The notes under the pieces: model-generated
The model's input: the letters and a program-made list of their open reading frames with translations, nothing else
The model's database searches: none
What the model was told of the DNA's origin: nothing
Source: an uncultured Lachnospiraceae bacterium
GTDB lineage: Bacteria > Bacillota > Clostridia > Lachnospirales > Lachnospiraceae
Direction of reading: 5' to 3'
NCBI GenBank assembly: GCA_910577735.1
Contig: CAJTOO010000047.1
Location: forward strand, 1-13,785
Length of the DNA: 13,785 nt
Program-made: the position numbers and the translations under genes
Part shown: positions 1-5,757 of the stretch, piece after piece
Position numbering within the stretch: the stretch's first letter is position 1
Layout: each line of letters begins with the position of its first letter

Positions 1-92
1 AGTCCGCTTGCTAAAATCTTCGCTTCGATTTCTTCCCTCTCTCTGGGGGAAATGCGAAAGCTGATTGTCGGGTATTTATGCACTCCGCTCAT
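1..92 (-). CDS. MobC-like relaxosome protein, N-terminal 30 residues only (module A)
   Basis: This gene runs off the left edge of the window. The visible residues start MSGVHKYPTISFRISPRERE, which reads as the first strand and helix of a ribbon-helix-helix DNA-binding domain of the kind found in MobC-type accessory proteins that help a relaxase act at oriT. It is a close relative of the complete gene at 9999-10388: 77 of 88 bases are identical between 5-92 and 10301-10388. The ATG (92-90) overlaps the TGA of the integrase (91-89) as ATGA, so translation is probably coupled to the integrase. The function is inferred from the module B copy and its relaxase neighbour. Confidence 0.72.
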   Translation of the reverse strand, partial: MSGVHKYPTISFRISPREREEIEAKILASG

Positions 93-1153
93 TCTTCTTC
101 CTCCCTGCTGTTCTCCATCTCCAATTTATCTGCAAGTTCTCCCTGCTTATTGGGATATAAATGTGAATAAGTATTTAATGTTGTTTCGATTTTCTCATGC
201 CCTAACCGTTCCGCAATCGCTAATGGCGTAAAACCCATTTCCACAAGTAACGAAGCGTGGGAATGACGAATATCGTGCAAGCGTATTCTTTTCACTCCCG
301 AAGCCTTGATACCTCTGATAATTTCATGCTCCATATAGGATTTTGTAAAACGGAACATTCTTTCGTCTGCCATAATTCCGTACAAATGTGAAATATACTC
401 CTTTAATTCTTCTGTCAGAAATGGCGGTATCGTTATGATGCGCTTGCTCTTTGGCGTTTTAGGCGGTGTGATAATGTCTCTGCCCTCTATCCGCTGATAA
501 GATTTGTTTACGGAAATGGTACGCTTCTCTAAATCAATATCATTATAGGTTATAGCAAGTAATTCCCCAATCCTCATACCTGTCCAGTAAAGGAGCAGGA
601 ACGCCATTTTTGTTTCCGGCTTGTTCTCCACAGTCACAAGAAACTGCTTAAATTCCTGCTTCGTCCAAAACTCCTTTTCCCCGGCGTGGCTCTTTCCGAT
701 ACTCCCGGCTTTCCGGCAAGGATTGTCTTTCAAGTCATAGTACCGAACCGCATAATTGAAGATTGCCGACAACTGATTATTGACCGTTTTCAGATACGTT
801 TCCGAATATCCTTTTTTCATCAGTGCATTTTGCCACGCCCGAATGTCGGAAGCCTTAATCTCATTCATGTTTTTTTTCTTGAAATATGGAATGATTTTCA
901 GGTCAATAATGAATTTCTTTGTACGCATGGTATTTTCACGCAGACGATGTTCCATATCCTCATAATAGATTTGTACGAAGTTTTCAAAATTGATGTCTAA
1001 ATTCCTCTGTTGCTGTTGTAAGAAGTCACGTTCCCACTGTTCCGCTTCCGCTTTTGTCTTAAAGCCCCTCTTGTTCTTCTTGTGGCTTACACCCTGCCAG
1101 TCCTTATAATAGAACTGGCAACGCCACATCTTTCCGTCCCTTGTCGCTGACAT
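89..1153 (-). CDS. int: Tyrosine recombinase / integrase of module A
   Basis: A site-specific recombinase of about 354 residues, expected to integrate and excise the mobile element. It has an N-terminal arm-binding-type segment (WRCQFYYKDWQG...KRGFKTKAEAEQWE), a SAM-like core-binding domain (about 50-140) and the catalytic domain. Catalytic residues are visible: Arg194 in TGMRIGELLAI, the beta-hairpin lysine region KTPKSKR (about 232-238), HDIRH with His293 and Arg296, GH with His319, and the nucleophile Tyr329 in NTYSHLYP. I chose ATG 1153 because AAGGAG lies 7 bases upstream and because MSATRDGK then aligns with the start of the second integrase; an ATG at 1195 has no good ribosome binding site. 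It follows the xis-like gene in one minus-strand operon and overlaps the next gene by ATGA. It resembles Tn916-family integrases in layout. I am sure of the family; the target site is unknown. Confidence 0.95.
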   Translation of the reverse strand: MSATRDGKMWRCQFYYKDWQGVSHKKNKRGFKTKAEAEQWERDFLQQQQRNLDINFENFVQIYYEDMEHRLRENTMRTKKFIIDLKIIPYFKKKNMNEIKASDIRAWQNALMKKGYSETYLKTVNNQLSAIFNYAVRYYDLKDNPCRKAGSIGKSHAGEKEFWTKQEFKQFLVTVENKPETKMAFLLLYWTGMRIGELLAITYNDIDLEKRTISVNKSYQRIEGRDIITPPKTPKSKRIITIPPFLTEELKEYISHLYGIMADERMFRFTKSYMEHEIIRGIKASGVKRIRLHDIRHSHASLLVEMGFTPLAIAERLGHEKIETTLNTYSHLYPNKQGELADKLEMENSREEEE

Positions 1154-1219
1154 AAAATCTCTCCTTTCCTTATTGTTGGCGTGTCCTCTCGCCATAGTGG
1201 TATACCCGCAGGGTGTTTC

Positions 1220-1414
1220 CTACATGGCTACGGTCAGACCGTAGAATTTTTCTTCAAAGTATTTTGTCGGAACTTTGCCGCAGATTGTTCGATAGCCCTT
1301 TGCTTTCAGTTCCTCATTCAGCCCCCGGATAATCTTGTAGGCATAACCTGTTGATACACCAAGCATTTCAGCCGCTTCCTCTGCCGTTACATACATTTTC
1401 TTTCCATTCTCCAT
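1220..1414 (-). CDS. Small helix-turn-helix protein, probable excisionase (module A)
   Basis: A 64-residue protein with a helix-turn-helix in MYVTAEEAAEMLGVSTGYAYKIIRGLNEEL (residues 7-35), resembling MerR/excisionase-type winged-helix domains, then a short basic tail ending KYFEEKFYGLTVAM. It starts at ATG 1414 with AAAGGA 9 bases upstream, and is the first gene of the xis-int-mobC operon. The same gene order and a clearly related protein (…KYYEEKFYGMVQAAN) occur in module B. Position and size suggest a recombination directionality factor that favours excision, or a local regulator of int. The excisionase role is inferred; the DNA-binding fold is well supported. Confidence 0.8.
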   Translation of the reverse strand: MENGKKMYVTAEEAAEMLGVSTGYAYKIIRGLNEELKAKGYRTICGKVPTKYFEEKFYGLTVAM

Positions 1415-1445
1415 ATAATCCTGTCCTTTCTTTTTTTTATTTTAG

Positions 1446-1501
1446 GTACACATATGTGACCTTTGTGTTTTTATTATACGGTACACTTTTGTGAACGTCA
1501 A
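1446..1501 (-). promoter_or_regulatory. Promoter of xis-int (module A) with two operator repeats
   Basis: On the minus strand, -35 TTGACG (1501-1496) and -10 TATAAT (1478-1473) are separated by exactly 17 bases. Two copies of a dyad TACACnnnnGTG overlap it: 1446-1461 downstream of the -10 and 1481-1496 filling the spacer. A regulator bound there should block polymerase. The divergent XRE gene at 1595 is the obvious candidate repressor. Confidence 0.85.
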
Positions 1502-1520
1502 GTATTTATTTTAATTTTTT

Positions 1521-1550
1521 ATACACAAATGTGTCCTAATGTGATAGAAT
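1521..1550 (+). promoter_or_regulatory. Promoter of the module A XRE gene with third operator
   Basis: On the plus strand an extended -10 (TGA then TAGAAT, -10 at 1545-1550) lies 17 bases after TACACA (1522-1527), a weak -35. That -35 is itself part of the third dyad copy (1521-1536, TACACAAATGTG). Occupancy of this site would repress the regulator, giving autoregulation. Confidence 0.7.
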
Positions 1551-1594
1551 TGAATTAAGCACTAACGAAAATCACAAAAATCGGAGGTATTGGC

Positions 1595-2143
1595 ATGACT
1601 ACCGGGGAAAAGATTAAACACTTTCGGAATTTGCGCGGCATATCACAGGAAACGCTCGGTCAGCTTTCCGGCATCAATTCCGCCACAATCAAAAAATATG
1701 AGTATGGCATCCGCAATCCCAAGCCCGACCAACTGATGAAAATTGCAAATGCTTTGGGTATCAGTATCAATGTTTTCATGGATTTTGATATAGAAACAGT
1801 GTCAGATGTATTGTCTTTGATTTTGAAAATGGACGAGCAATTAGATATGAACTTTGAAGCAGAGAGGTACGAGGACGGAAGTTTCAATCCCGCTACAATC
1901 AAAATATCCTTTCAGAACTCCCTGCTCAATCATAAGTTGGGCGTATACATGAAAGCAAGGGAATTGCAGGAGAACCTTTTGAATGATACGGAACGCTTCT
2001 CGTCAGAAGAAGAACACCAACGGGCGATTGAAGCACTCTCAAAGGATTTAGACGCTGTTAAGCAGAGTATTCTTGATGACAGTAAGATTGTCAAAAAGGG
2101 TGTTAGGGGTATATCTGTAAAAATTTATCCCGAAAATGAATGA
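1595..2143 (+). CDS. XRE-family transcriptional regulator (module A)
   Basis: A 182-residue protein with a lambda-Cro-type helix-turn-helix at residues 4-62 (GEKIKHFRNLRGISQETLGQLSGINSATIKKYEYG…). An acidic, helical C-terminal part (about 65-182) of unknown fold follows and may bind an effector or dimerise. The ATG at 1595 has GGAGG 7 bases upstream. It is transcribed divergently from xis-int, and three TACACnnnnGTG dyads lie between the two promoters. It is therefore probably the element's repressor, holding down excision and its own expression. There is no RecA-cleavage (S24 peptidase) or ImmA-like domain, so the inducing signal cannot be read from the protein. The DNA-binding role is secure; the target assignment is inferred from position. 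Confidence 0.9.
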   Translation: MTTGEKIKHFRNLRGISQETLGQLSGINSATIKKYEYGIRNPKPDQLMKIANALGISINVFMDFDIETVSDVLSLILKMDEQLDMNFEAERYEDGSFNPATIKISFQNSLLNHKLGVYMKARELQENLLNDTERFSSEEEHQRAIEALSKDLDAVKQSILDDSKIVKKGVRGISVKIYPENE

Positions 2144-2164
2144 AAAATTTTTGAGCAAAAAGTA

Positions 2165-2195
2165 TTGACTTCCACGTAACGTGATACTGTATTCT
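2165..2195 (+). promoter_or_regulatory. MerR-type promoter with dyad operator in a 19-bp spacer
   Basis: -35 TTGACT (2165-2170) and -10 TATTCT (2190-2195) are 19 bases apart, the long spacing typical of promoters activated by MerR-family proteins. The spacer holds the perfect dyad CACGT-A-ACGTG (2173-2183). It lies directly upstream of the MerR-family gene, so autoregulation is likely. An alternative -10, TGTATT at 17 bases, cannot be excluded. Confidence 0.7.
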
Positions 2196-2271
2196 TTTCT
2201 CATAGGAGCAGAATAGATATAAGCCGGCAATCTCTGTCTTGCTTCTTCACAAATTTAAGGAGCTGATAAGA

Positions 2272-3150
2272 ATGCGAACCATAAGCCAAGTTGCAGAATT
2301 AACAGGCATAAGCACACGAACACTACAATACTATGACGAGATTGGATTGTTAAAGCCAAGCGAATTGACCGAATCCGGCTATCGCCTATATGATGATGAA
2401 GCCTTGCAAAAGCTACAACAAATCCTGTTTTTTAAGGAATTGGGATTTAAGCTGAAAGAGATTAAAGAAATTCTGCAAAAACCCGACTTTGACAAGATCA
2501 ATGCTTTCAAAAGACAAAAAGAATTGCTTTTGCTGAAGCGCAATCGGACAGACAAACTTATACAGCTTCTTAGCCGCTTAGAGAAAGGAGAGCAATGTAT
2601 GAGTTTTAAAGAATTTGACCTGTCTGATTACATTACCGCATTAGAGGATTTTAAAAATAACAGCACTGATGATGTTATCAAGCACTGGGGAAGTATTGAA
2701 AATTTTGATATGTTTATTCAAAAAATTAAAGATGCTGAAGCAGAGGTAGCTAAACTTGCCATTCAACAATTCGGCAGTATTGAAAAATACACCGAAGCCA
2801 TGAAACATAATTTAGAGCATTTCTCTGAACTCATGGAAACACAACTAACGGAAGAAGTGAAAGAAATTGGAAAACAATCTGATATTCTGTATGGCAGACT
2901 AACCACTAATTTGTCAGAAGATGTTTCCTCCCCTAAAATACAATCCATTGTACACGAACTATTGCGGCTTATACAGGAAAATAGCACCAGCGTATCCCTC
3001 GATAAGCCCTATATCAATGTTCTTATCGACACATATTCAAGCGATTATATCAAAAACATGACTGATAACAAATATGGAGAGGGGGCTTCTGATTATATCG
3101 TAAAAGCGTTCCATTACTACTCGGAGAATAACGCTTCCGAAAACAATTAG
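2272..3150 (+). CDS. MerR-family regulator with TipAS-like ligand domain (TipAL type)
   Basis: A 292-residue transcription activator. The N-terminal MerR winged helix spans about 1-70 (TISQVAELTGISTRTLQYYDEIGLLKPSE, then SGYRLYDDEAL). A coiled-coil dimerisation helix runs about 76-107. A TipAS-like antibiotic-binding domain follows from about 120 (ITALEDF…HWGSIENFDMFIQKI). I start at ATG 2272 because AAGGAG lies 9 bases upstream; the TTG at 2239 has no site. The promoter just upstream has the 19-bp spacer and dyad expected for autoactivation. A second in-frame ATG at 2599 (Met110) has its own AAAGGAG, so a free ligand-binding domain may also be made, as known for Streptomyces TipA. The likely role is drug sensing with induction of its own operon; the ligand is unknown. 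The only cysteine (Cys109) lies just before the internal start. Confidence 0.9.
   Translation: MRTISQVAELTGISTRTLQYYDEIGLLKPSELTESGYRLYDDEALQKLQQILFFKELGFKLKEIKEILQKPDFDKINAFKRQKELLLLKRNRTDKLIQLLSRLEKGEQCMSFKEFDLSDYITALEDFKNNSTDDVIKHWGSIENFDMFIQKIKDAEAEVAKLAIQQFGSIEKYTEAMKHNLEHFSELMETQLTEEVKEIGKQSDILYGRLTTNLSEDVSSPKIQSIVHELLRLIQENSTSVSLDKPYINVLIDTYSSDYIKNMTDNKYGEGASDYIVKAFHYYSENNASENN
2584..2601 (+). promoter_or_regulatory. Internal ribosome binding site and start for a TipAS-like short protein
   Basis: AAAGGAG (2584-2590) sits 8 bases before ATG 2599, in frame with the MerR gene. Initiation here would give a 183-residue protein made only of the ligand-binding domain. This is as good a site as the gene's own start. 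It parallels the internal start that yields TipAS from tipAL; use in this organism is inferred. Confidence 0.55.
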
Positions 3151-3158
3151 AGGCAACA

Positions 3159-3237
3159 GGCTCTCTCTAAAAAATATATCCCGACAACTAATCATTCTCG
3201 CTATGCCGAAAAATAACTTGCCACACTTTAGAGAGCC
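3159..3237. repeat. Inverted repeat with 11-bp arms upstream of the AbrB-like gene
   Basis: GGCTCTCTCTAAA (3159-3171) faces TTTAGAGAGCC (3227-3237); the left arm has an extra CT. No T-run follows on either strand, so it is not an ordinary terminator. It ends 4 bases before the -35 of the next gene and could be an operator or a long-loop RNA fold downstream of the MerR gene. Confidence 0.5.
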
Positions 3238-3240
3238 TTA

Positions 3241-3269
3241 GTGACATTTGAATTTTCTTGTGGTATAGT
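3241..3269 (+). promoter_or_regulatory. Promoter of the AbrB-like gene
   Basis: -35 GTGACA (3241-3246), spacer of 17 bases, -10 TATAGT (3264-3269). It lies 35 bases before the start codon at 3305. One mismatch to consensus in each hexamer suggests a fairly strong sigma-A promoter. Confidence 0.7.
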
Positions 3270-3304
3270 GGACTTCCACTTTTAGGAAAAGGAGTTGATG
3301 ATAT

Positions 3305-3772
3305 ATGCCACAGATGAATAAAGGCGGTAAATTTATTTTCGGAAAATCACTGATACGAAATGATTTGACAATCCATCTGCCAGCCCAGGCTCTTACAGAG
3401 TACAACGCCACAGTAGAGGAAAAAGTCTATCTTTTTACTGGAAGCAAGGTCACTGGTGGCTTTTGTGTGACAAGAAAAGGATTGTTGGAACCGTCAAAGT
3501 TAGGACACATTCTTACCGATAATCCGACTTTACTGAATTATCAGACCGCAGAGGGCGAATTTGTCAAATACAAAGGGCGGTCATACTGTTGGGTAAATAT
3601 TTCAGAGAATGGTATAATTCAGCTTAATCAGCAGATATTAGACTTTCTTAATCTGAAGATTGGAATGGAACTATTGTCTATCCGAAGCAGTGATATAGCT
3701 TTTACAATGGGTGCAACCGGTCCTCTGTTGGAAAGAGCCGACAACTATGAGGGAGAAATTCCTCTTTATTAA
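3305..3772 (+). CDS. Unknown 155-residue protein with two AbrB-like halves
   Basis: I do not recognise a named family with certainty. The protein has two stretches that resemble AbrB/SpoVT swapped-hairpin domains: LTIHLPAQALTEYNATVEEKVYLFTGSK (about 22-49, ending in VTRKGLLE) and IIQLNQQILDFLNLKIGMELLSIRSS (about 101-126, ending in GATGPLLE). Both carry the pattern I-x-L, spaced leucines, a basic or acidic turn and a serine, then G-LLE. This suggests an internal duplication. ATG 3305 has AAGGAG 10 bases upstream, and an upstream ATG at 3298 runs into a stop after seven codons. It has no signal peptide or membrane segment. It follows the TipAL-like gene but has its own promoter. DNA binding is only an inference from the fold guess. 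Confidence 0.8.
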   Translation: MPQMNKGGKFIFGKSLIRNDLTIHLPAQALTEYNATVEEKVYLFTGSKVTGGFCVTRKGLLEPSKLGHILTDNPTLLNYQTAEGEFVKYKGRSYCWVNISENGIIQLNQQILDFLNLKIGMELLSIRSSDIAFTMGATGPLLERADNYEGEIPLY

Positions 3773-4060
3773 AAAGGCAGGTATCATGATACCCACCCAA
3801 AGTCCAGTATTCCTCAAATAATTAGAGCCATTTTAGAGCCAAACGGCATAGAACACTCCCGGAAACGCCCATTTTATCAGCATTTCCGGGATTTTATCCG
3901 CTACTCGAACTCCCTATAACCATAACATAATTGTTAAATATTCGATTGCTTTTTAAGGGTTTTAATCGTCATAATATCTATATTTTATGTCTTATTTACA
4001 GTTTCAGAGCAAACAGGTATCATACGGGTATCACAGATTTTCTCCTTGGTTGCCATATCT
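3773..4060. other. Gene-free stretch with GGTATCA repeats and an inverted repeat
   Basis: No gene is supported here. It holds a 14-bp perfect palindrome GGTATCATGATACC (3780-3793), and two further direct copies of GGTATCA at 4016-4022 and 4027-4033; the ten bases CAGGTATCAT occur at both 3778 and 4014. It also holds the direct repeat AGAGCCA (spacer TTTT) near 3825-3842, and the inverted repeat TCCCGGAAA / TTTCCGGGA (3857-3865, 3883-3891), which is followed by TTTTA and may end the upstream plus-strand transcript. The repeat pattern would suit an element end or recombinase site, but I cannot place an att core. Confidence 0.4.
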
Positions 4061-4080
4061 ACATGGTGCTAGCACCATGT
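4061..4080. repeat. Perfect 20-bp palindrome, left copy
   Basis: ACATGGTGCTAGCACCATGT is its own reverse complement, and the flanking T/A extends it to 22 bp. It sits 22 bases beyond the toxin stop codon. A near-identical copy is at 6001-6020, on the far side of the toxin-antitoxin and yjdF genes. It lacks a T-run, so it is not an intrinsic terminator. It could be an operator, a recombination site or a transposon-like end. Confidence 0.8.
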
Positions 4081-4102
4081 AATTAACGCCCCTAAAGAAC
4101 AA

Positions 4103-4573
4103 CTATTTGCTCTGCTTCAACTTTTCTAATATGGCTATCACATTCGGCTGCGTTGGCATAAATTTTACACCATGCTTCAGCATACCCATAACCTTTTTTG
4201 CTTTCTGTTCAATCTCTTTAGCAGTATGCTCACTTGTCAGCATCAAATGATTTCCAGCTATGGTATATTCTCGCTCTATGTACTCATCTGTTATTGGAAA
4301 CATATCCTGTATCAAAAACGCACTTTGCCTACTATCATCCAATTTCACAATATGGATAATATCACAGGGCTTTCCTGCTTTCTCTTTCTTCTCTACAATT
4401 CGCTTATATTTATCAATCTGGCTGGACAAGGGTATCATCCAATAAATTCCTCTGCTTGTATCTTCAAAGCAATAATAGTGTGGTCTATTTCCTGCCTTAT
4501 TGCCTTTGAGATATGGATCAGACATATCCTCAAAAAACTTGTCTTTTATAATATAAAACCCTGTTTTCTTCAT
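4103..4573 (-). CDS. cptN: Type III toxin-antitoxin endoribonuclease, CptN/ToxN-like
   Basis: A 156-residue RNase toxin of the ToxN/AbiQ superfamily, neutralised by direct binding to a repeat RNA. The sequence has the family pattern near the N-terminus (GFYIIKDKFFEDMSDPYL), a central strand-turn IYWMIPLSSQIDKYKRI (43-59) that corresponds to the ToxN active-site region (Ser50/Ser51 in place of its Thr-Ser), and a helical C-terminus. Directly upstream on the same strand are a strong promoter, two 45-nt repeats and an intrinsic terminator, the standard type III layout in which the antitoxin RNA is made in excess and toxin comes from readthrough. I start at ATG 4573 (GAGG 9 bases upstream); the GTG at 4588 overlaps that GAGG. 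Assignment to CptIN rather than TenpIN or ToxIN is from sequence feel and repeat length. Confidence 0.85.
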   Translation of the reverse strand: MKKTGFYIIKDKFFEDMSDPYLKGNKAGNRPHYYCFEDTSRGIYWMIPLSSQIDKYKRIVEKKEKAGKPCDIIHIVKLDDSRQSAFLIQDMFPITDEYIEREYTIAGNHLMLTSEHTAKEIEQKAKKVMGMLKHGVKFMPTQPNVIAILEKLKQSK

Positions 4574-4593
4574 TCGTTCCAACCTCACTACGG

Positions 4594-4623
4594 AAAAAGT
4601 CCTCCACCTTGCGGCGAAGGACT
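4594..4623 (-). terminator. Intrinsic terminator between antitoxin repeats and toxin
   Basis: On the minus strand an 11-bp stem (4623-4613 with 4608-4598, two G-U pairs) closes a GCAA tetraloop (4612-4609) and is followed by TTTT. It sits exactly where type III loci place the terminator that sets the antitoxin to toxin ratio. Confidence 0.88.
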
Positions 4624-4625
4624 AT

Positions 4626-4721
4626 ACTTTCAACCCAACCACTTATATACCGCATATTGGTCAGCGGTAAACTTTCAACCCGACCATTTATATACCACAT
4701 ATCGGTCAGTGGTAAACTTTC
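4626..4721 (-). ncRNA. cptI: Antitoxin RNA CptI: two 45-nt pseudoknot repeats
   Basis: Two tandem 45-base units (4671-4715 and 4626-4670) plus a 6-base start of a third (GAAAGT at 4716-4721). Numbering each unit 5' to 3' on the minus strand, bases 3-7 pair with 18-22 and bases 11-14, in the loop of that helix, pair with 33-36, giving an H-type pseudoknot. The units differ at five sites. Four of them form two compensatory pairs: position 6 A to G with 19 T to C, and 13 G to A with 34 C to T. The fifth, position 29, is unpaired. GAAAGT occurs at each unit border and is a plausible processing site for the toxin. The RNA is expected to trap and inhibit the toxin encoded at 4103-4573. Confidence 0.87.
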
Positions 4722-4732
4722 TTTGTACCAAC

Positions 4733-4761
4733 ATTCTAACAAGCACAAAGAGAAAAGTCAA
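4733..4761 (-). promoter_or_regulatory. Strong promoter of the antitoxin RNA
   Basis: -35 TTGACT (4761-4756), 17-base spacer, -10 TAGAAT (4738-4733) on the minus strand. Transcription should begin near 4726, a few bases before the first repeat. One mismatch per hexamer fits the high expression an RNA antitoxin needs. Confidence 0.85.
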
Positions 4762-4839
4762 TAAAACTTTCCATTAAAATTTTATGCCAATACTACATAA
4801 CTTATGCTAAATTTACAAATCTTGTTTCTGGATCATCTT

Positions 4840-5046
4840 TTAAACATTTTTCAACGCCATATTTCTGGTAAATTCCATAACTCCGGCAATTCCCTGAGCC
4901 ATAAATATCTGTTGTGCTTCTGTGCTAGCTTTTTTCTTATTTTCATCTGACAAGTTATTGTATTCATGCAGAATTTCTTCTGCTTTTTGAGAAAATTTTG
5001 TCCAAAATTTAATATATTCTCTCATTTCCTGCGTTTGGTCATTCAT
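4840..5046 (-). CDS. Unknown 68-residue helical protein
   Basis: I do not recognise this protein. It is small, charged and predicted helical throughout, with heptad-like spacing in IKFWTKFSQKAEEILHEYNNLSDENKKKASTEA (about 10-43) and a hydrophobic C-terminal helix (IFMAQGIAGVMEFTRNMALKNV). There is no signal peptide. I start at ATG 5046, with AGAGGA 10 bases upstream; the TTG at 5055 is only one base from that site. It is the last gene of the yjdF-tautomerase operon, 34 bases after the tautomerase stop, and so would share the riboswitch-led transcript. Confidence 0.72.
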   Translation of the reverse strand: MNDQTQEMREYIKFWTKFSQKAEEILHEYNNLSDENKKKASTEAQQIFMAQGIAGVMEFTRNMALKNV

Positions 5047-5080
5047 AATACTCAATTCCTCTCATTTCACATACCGTAAA

Positions 5081-5290
5081 CTATTGATGTTTCTTTATAT
5101 ATTCTTCCTTGACTATATCAATCGTTTTGCCACCTATACCGAAATTTTTATCAGATACCTCTTTAATTGTGGTAACAAAAAACTCCTGCGGTACTTTCAT
5201 AATCTCAGAAGAAACTTCTGTCAATCGCTTAATCAGCAGCTCTTTTTGCTCGTCTGATAACGCTCCACTTTCAACCGTAATATATGGCAT
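5081..5290 (-). CDS. Tautomerase-family protein (4-oxalocrotonate tautomerase-like)
   Basis: A 69-residue protein beginning MPYITVESGALSDEQKELLI, which after Met removal exposes the catalytic Pro1 of the tautomerase superfamily, small hexameric or trimeric beta-alpha-beta enzymes that ketonise enols. The motif SDEQK (about 9-13) and the C-terminal FGIGG are family hallmarks. Against classical 4-oxalocrotonate tautomerase, an ungapped alignment puts Ala or Leu where Arg11 belongs and Val where Arg39 belongs, so the substrate is probably not a dicarboxylate. ATG 5290 is chosen because Pro must follow it and GAGG lies 9 bases upstream; the ORF could extend to 5338 but would bury the proline. It lies 50 bases after yjdF in the same operon, which hints at a role with aromatic compounds; this is inferred. 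Confidence 0.85.
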   Translation of the reverse strand: MPYITVESGALSDEQKELLIKRLTEVSSEIMKVPQEFFVTTIKEVSDKNFGIGGKTIDIVKEEYIKKHQ

Positions 5291-5340
5291 TTCCACTTTC
5301 CTCACTTTCCGATTACAAATCCAGTGCAATTGGGGCAATA

Positions 5341-5757
5341 TTACCTGCCCCTATGTTTTTCTTTCCTTTTCTGCCGTTTCAGTTCAAACTGTCGCTGTTT
5401 CTCCGTTTCCCGTTGCTTCCGGCTCACAATCTTGCGTTCAGTTTTCAACTGCTCCTGCTGTAATTTTAAAGCCTGTTGCGATTTTGTGCCTATCCCGGTA
5501 TTCTGTATTTGTTTCCGTACTTCTCTCTGTACCCGTTTAGGATTGCGACCGGTTTCTTTTACATCAGTTGCCACAGCCGGACTAAATCGCAACTGATAGT
5601 ATTTTTTCAAAATGAAATCGTATATTTCATAGTCTTTTGGTTCTGCCCCAAACGTAACCTTGCACACAGATAATTTTCCCTCTAATACACGTTCAAACAC
5701 TCCCACCCAAAAGGGTTCCTCAAAAAATACTGTCAGTCTACCCGATACTTTGTCCAT
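5341..5757 (-). CDS. yjdF: YjdF-family protein (DUF2992)
   Basis: A 138-residue protein of the YjdF family, whose biochemical role is not established. The N-terminal half is conserved (SGRLTVFFEEPFWVGVFER … VCKVTFGAEPKDYEIYDFIL … YYQLRFSPAV, residues 5-60). The C-terminal half is a long basic, glutamine-rich helix (about 85-138, ending KRKEKHRGR) that could bind nucleic acid. ATG 5757 has a full AAGGAGG 7 bases upstream (5771-5765). In many Firmicutes this gene is controlled by the yjdF riboswitch, which responds to azaaromatic compounds; the 140-base leader here fits that. It heads an operon with a tautomerase-family gene and a small unknown, suggesting a response to toxic aromatic molecules. 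The family call is firm; the function is unknown. Confidence 0.9.
   Translation of the reverse strand: MDKVSGRLTVFFEEPFWVGVFERVLEGKLSVCKVTFGAEPKDYEIYDFILKKYYQLRFSPAVATDVKETGRNPKRVQREVRKQIQNTGIGTKSQQALKLQQEQLKTERKIVSRKQRETEKQRQFELKRQKRKEKHRGR

Noticed and set aside
686..1000. Plus-strand open frames within the module A integrase
   Set aside because: Antisense shadows of an intact integrase with all catalytic residues.
4061..4080. Palindrome as terminator of the toxin gene
   Set aside because: No T-run follows on the minus strand, and the same sequence recurs at 6001 upstream of the yjdF promoter, where a terminator would not be expected for that gene.
4626..4715. Two 45-bp tandem repeats as a short CRISPR array
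   Set aside because: The units are directly adjacent with no spacers, fold as pseudoknots and sit between a promoter and a terminator ahead of a ToxN-like gene.
4172..4777. Plus-strand open frame of 201 codons over the toxin and repeats
   Set aside because: It is antisense to the toxin gene, crosses the antitoxin repeats and terminator, and has no ribosome binding site.
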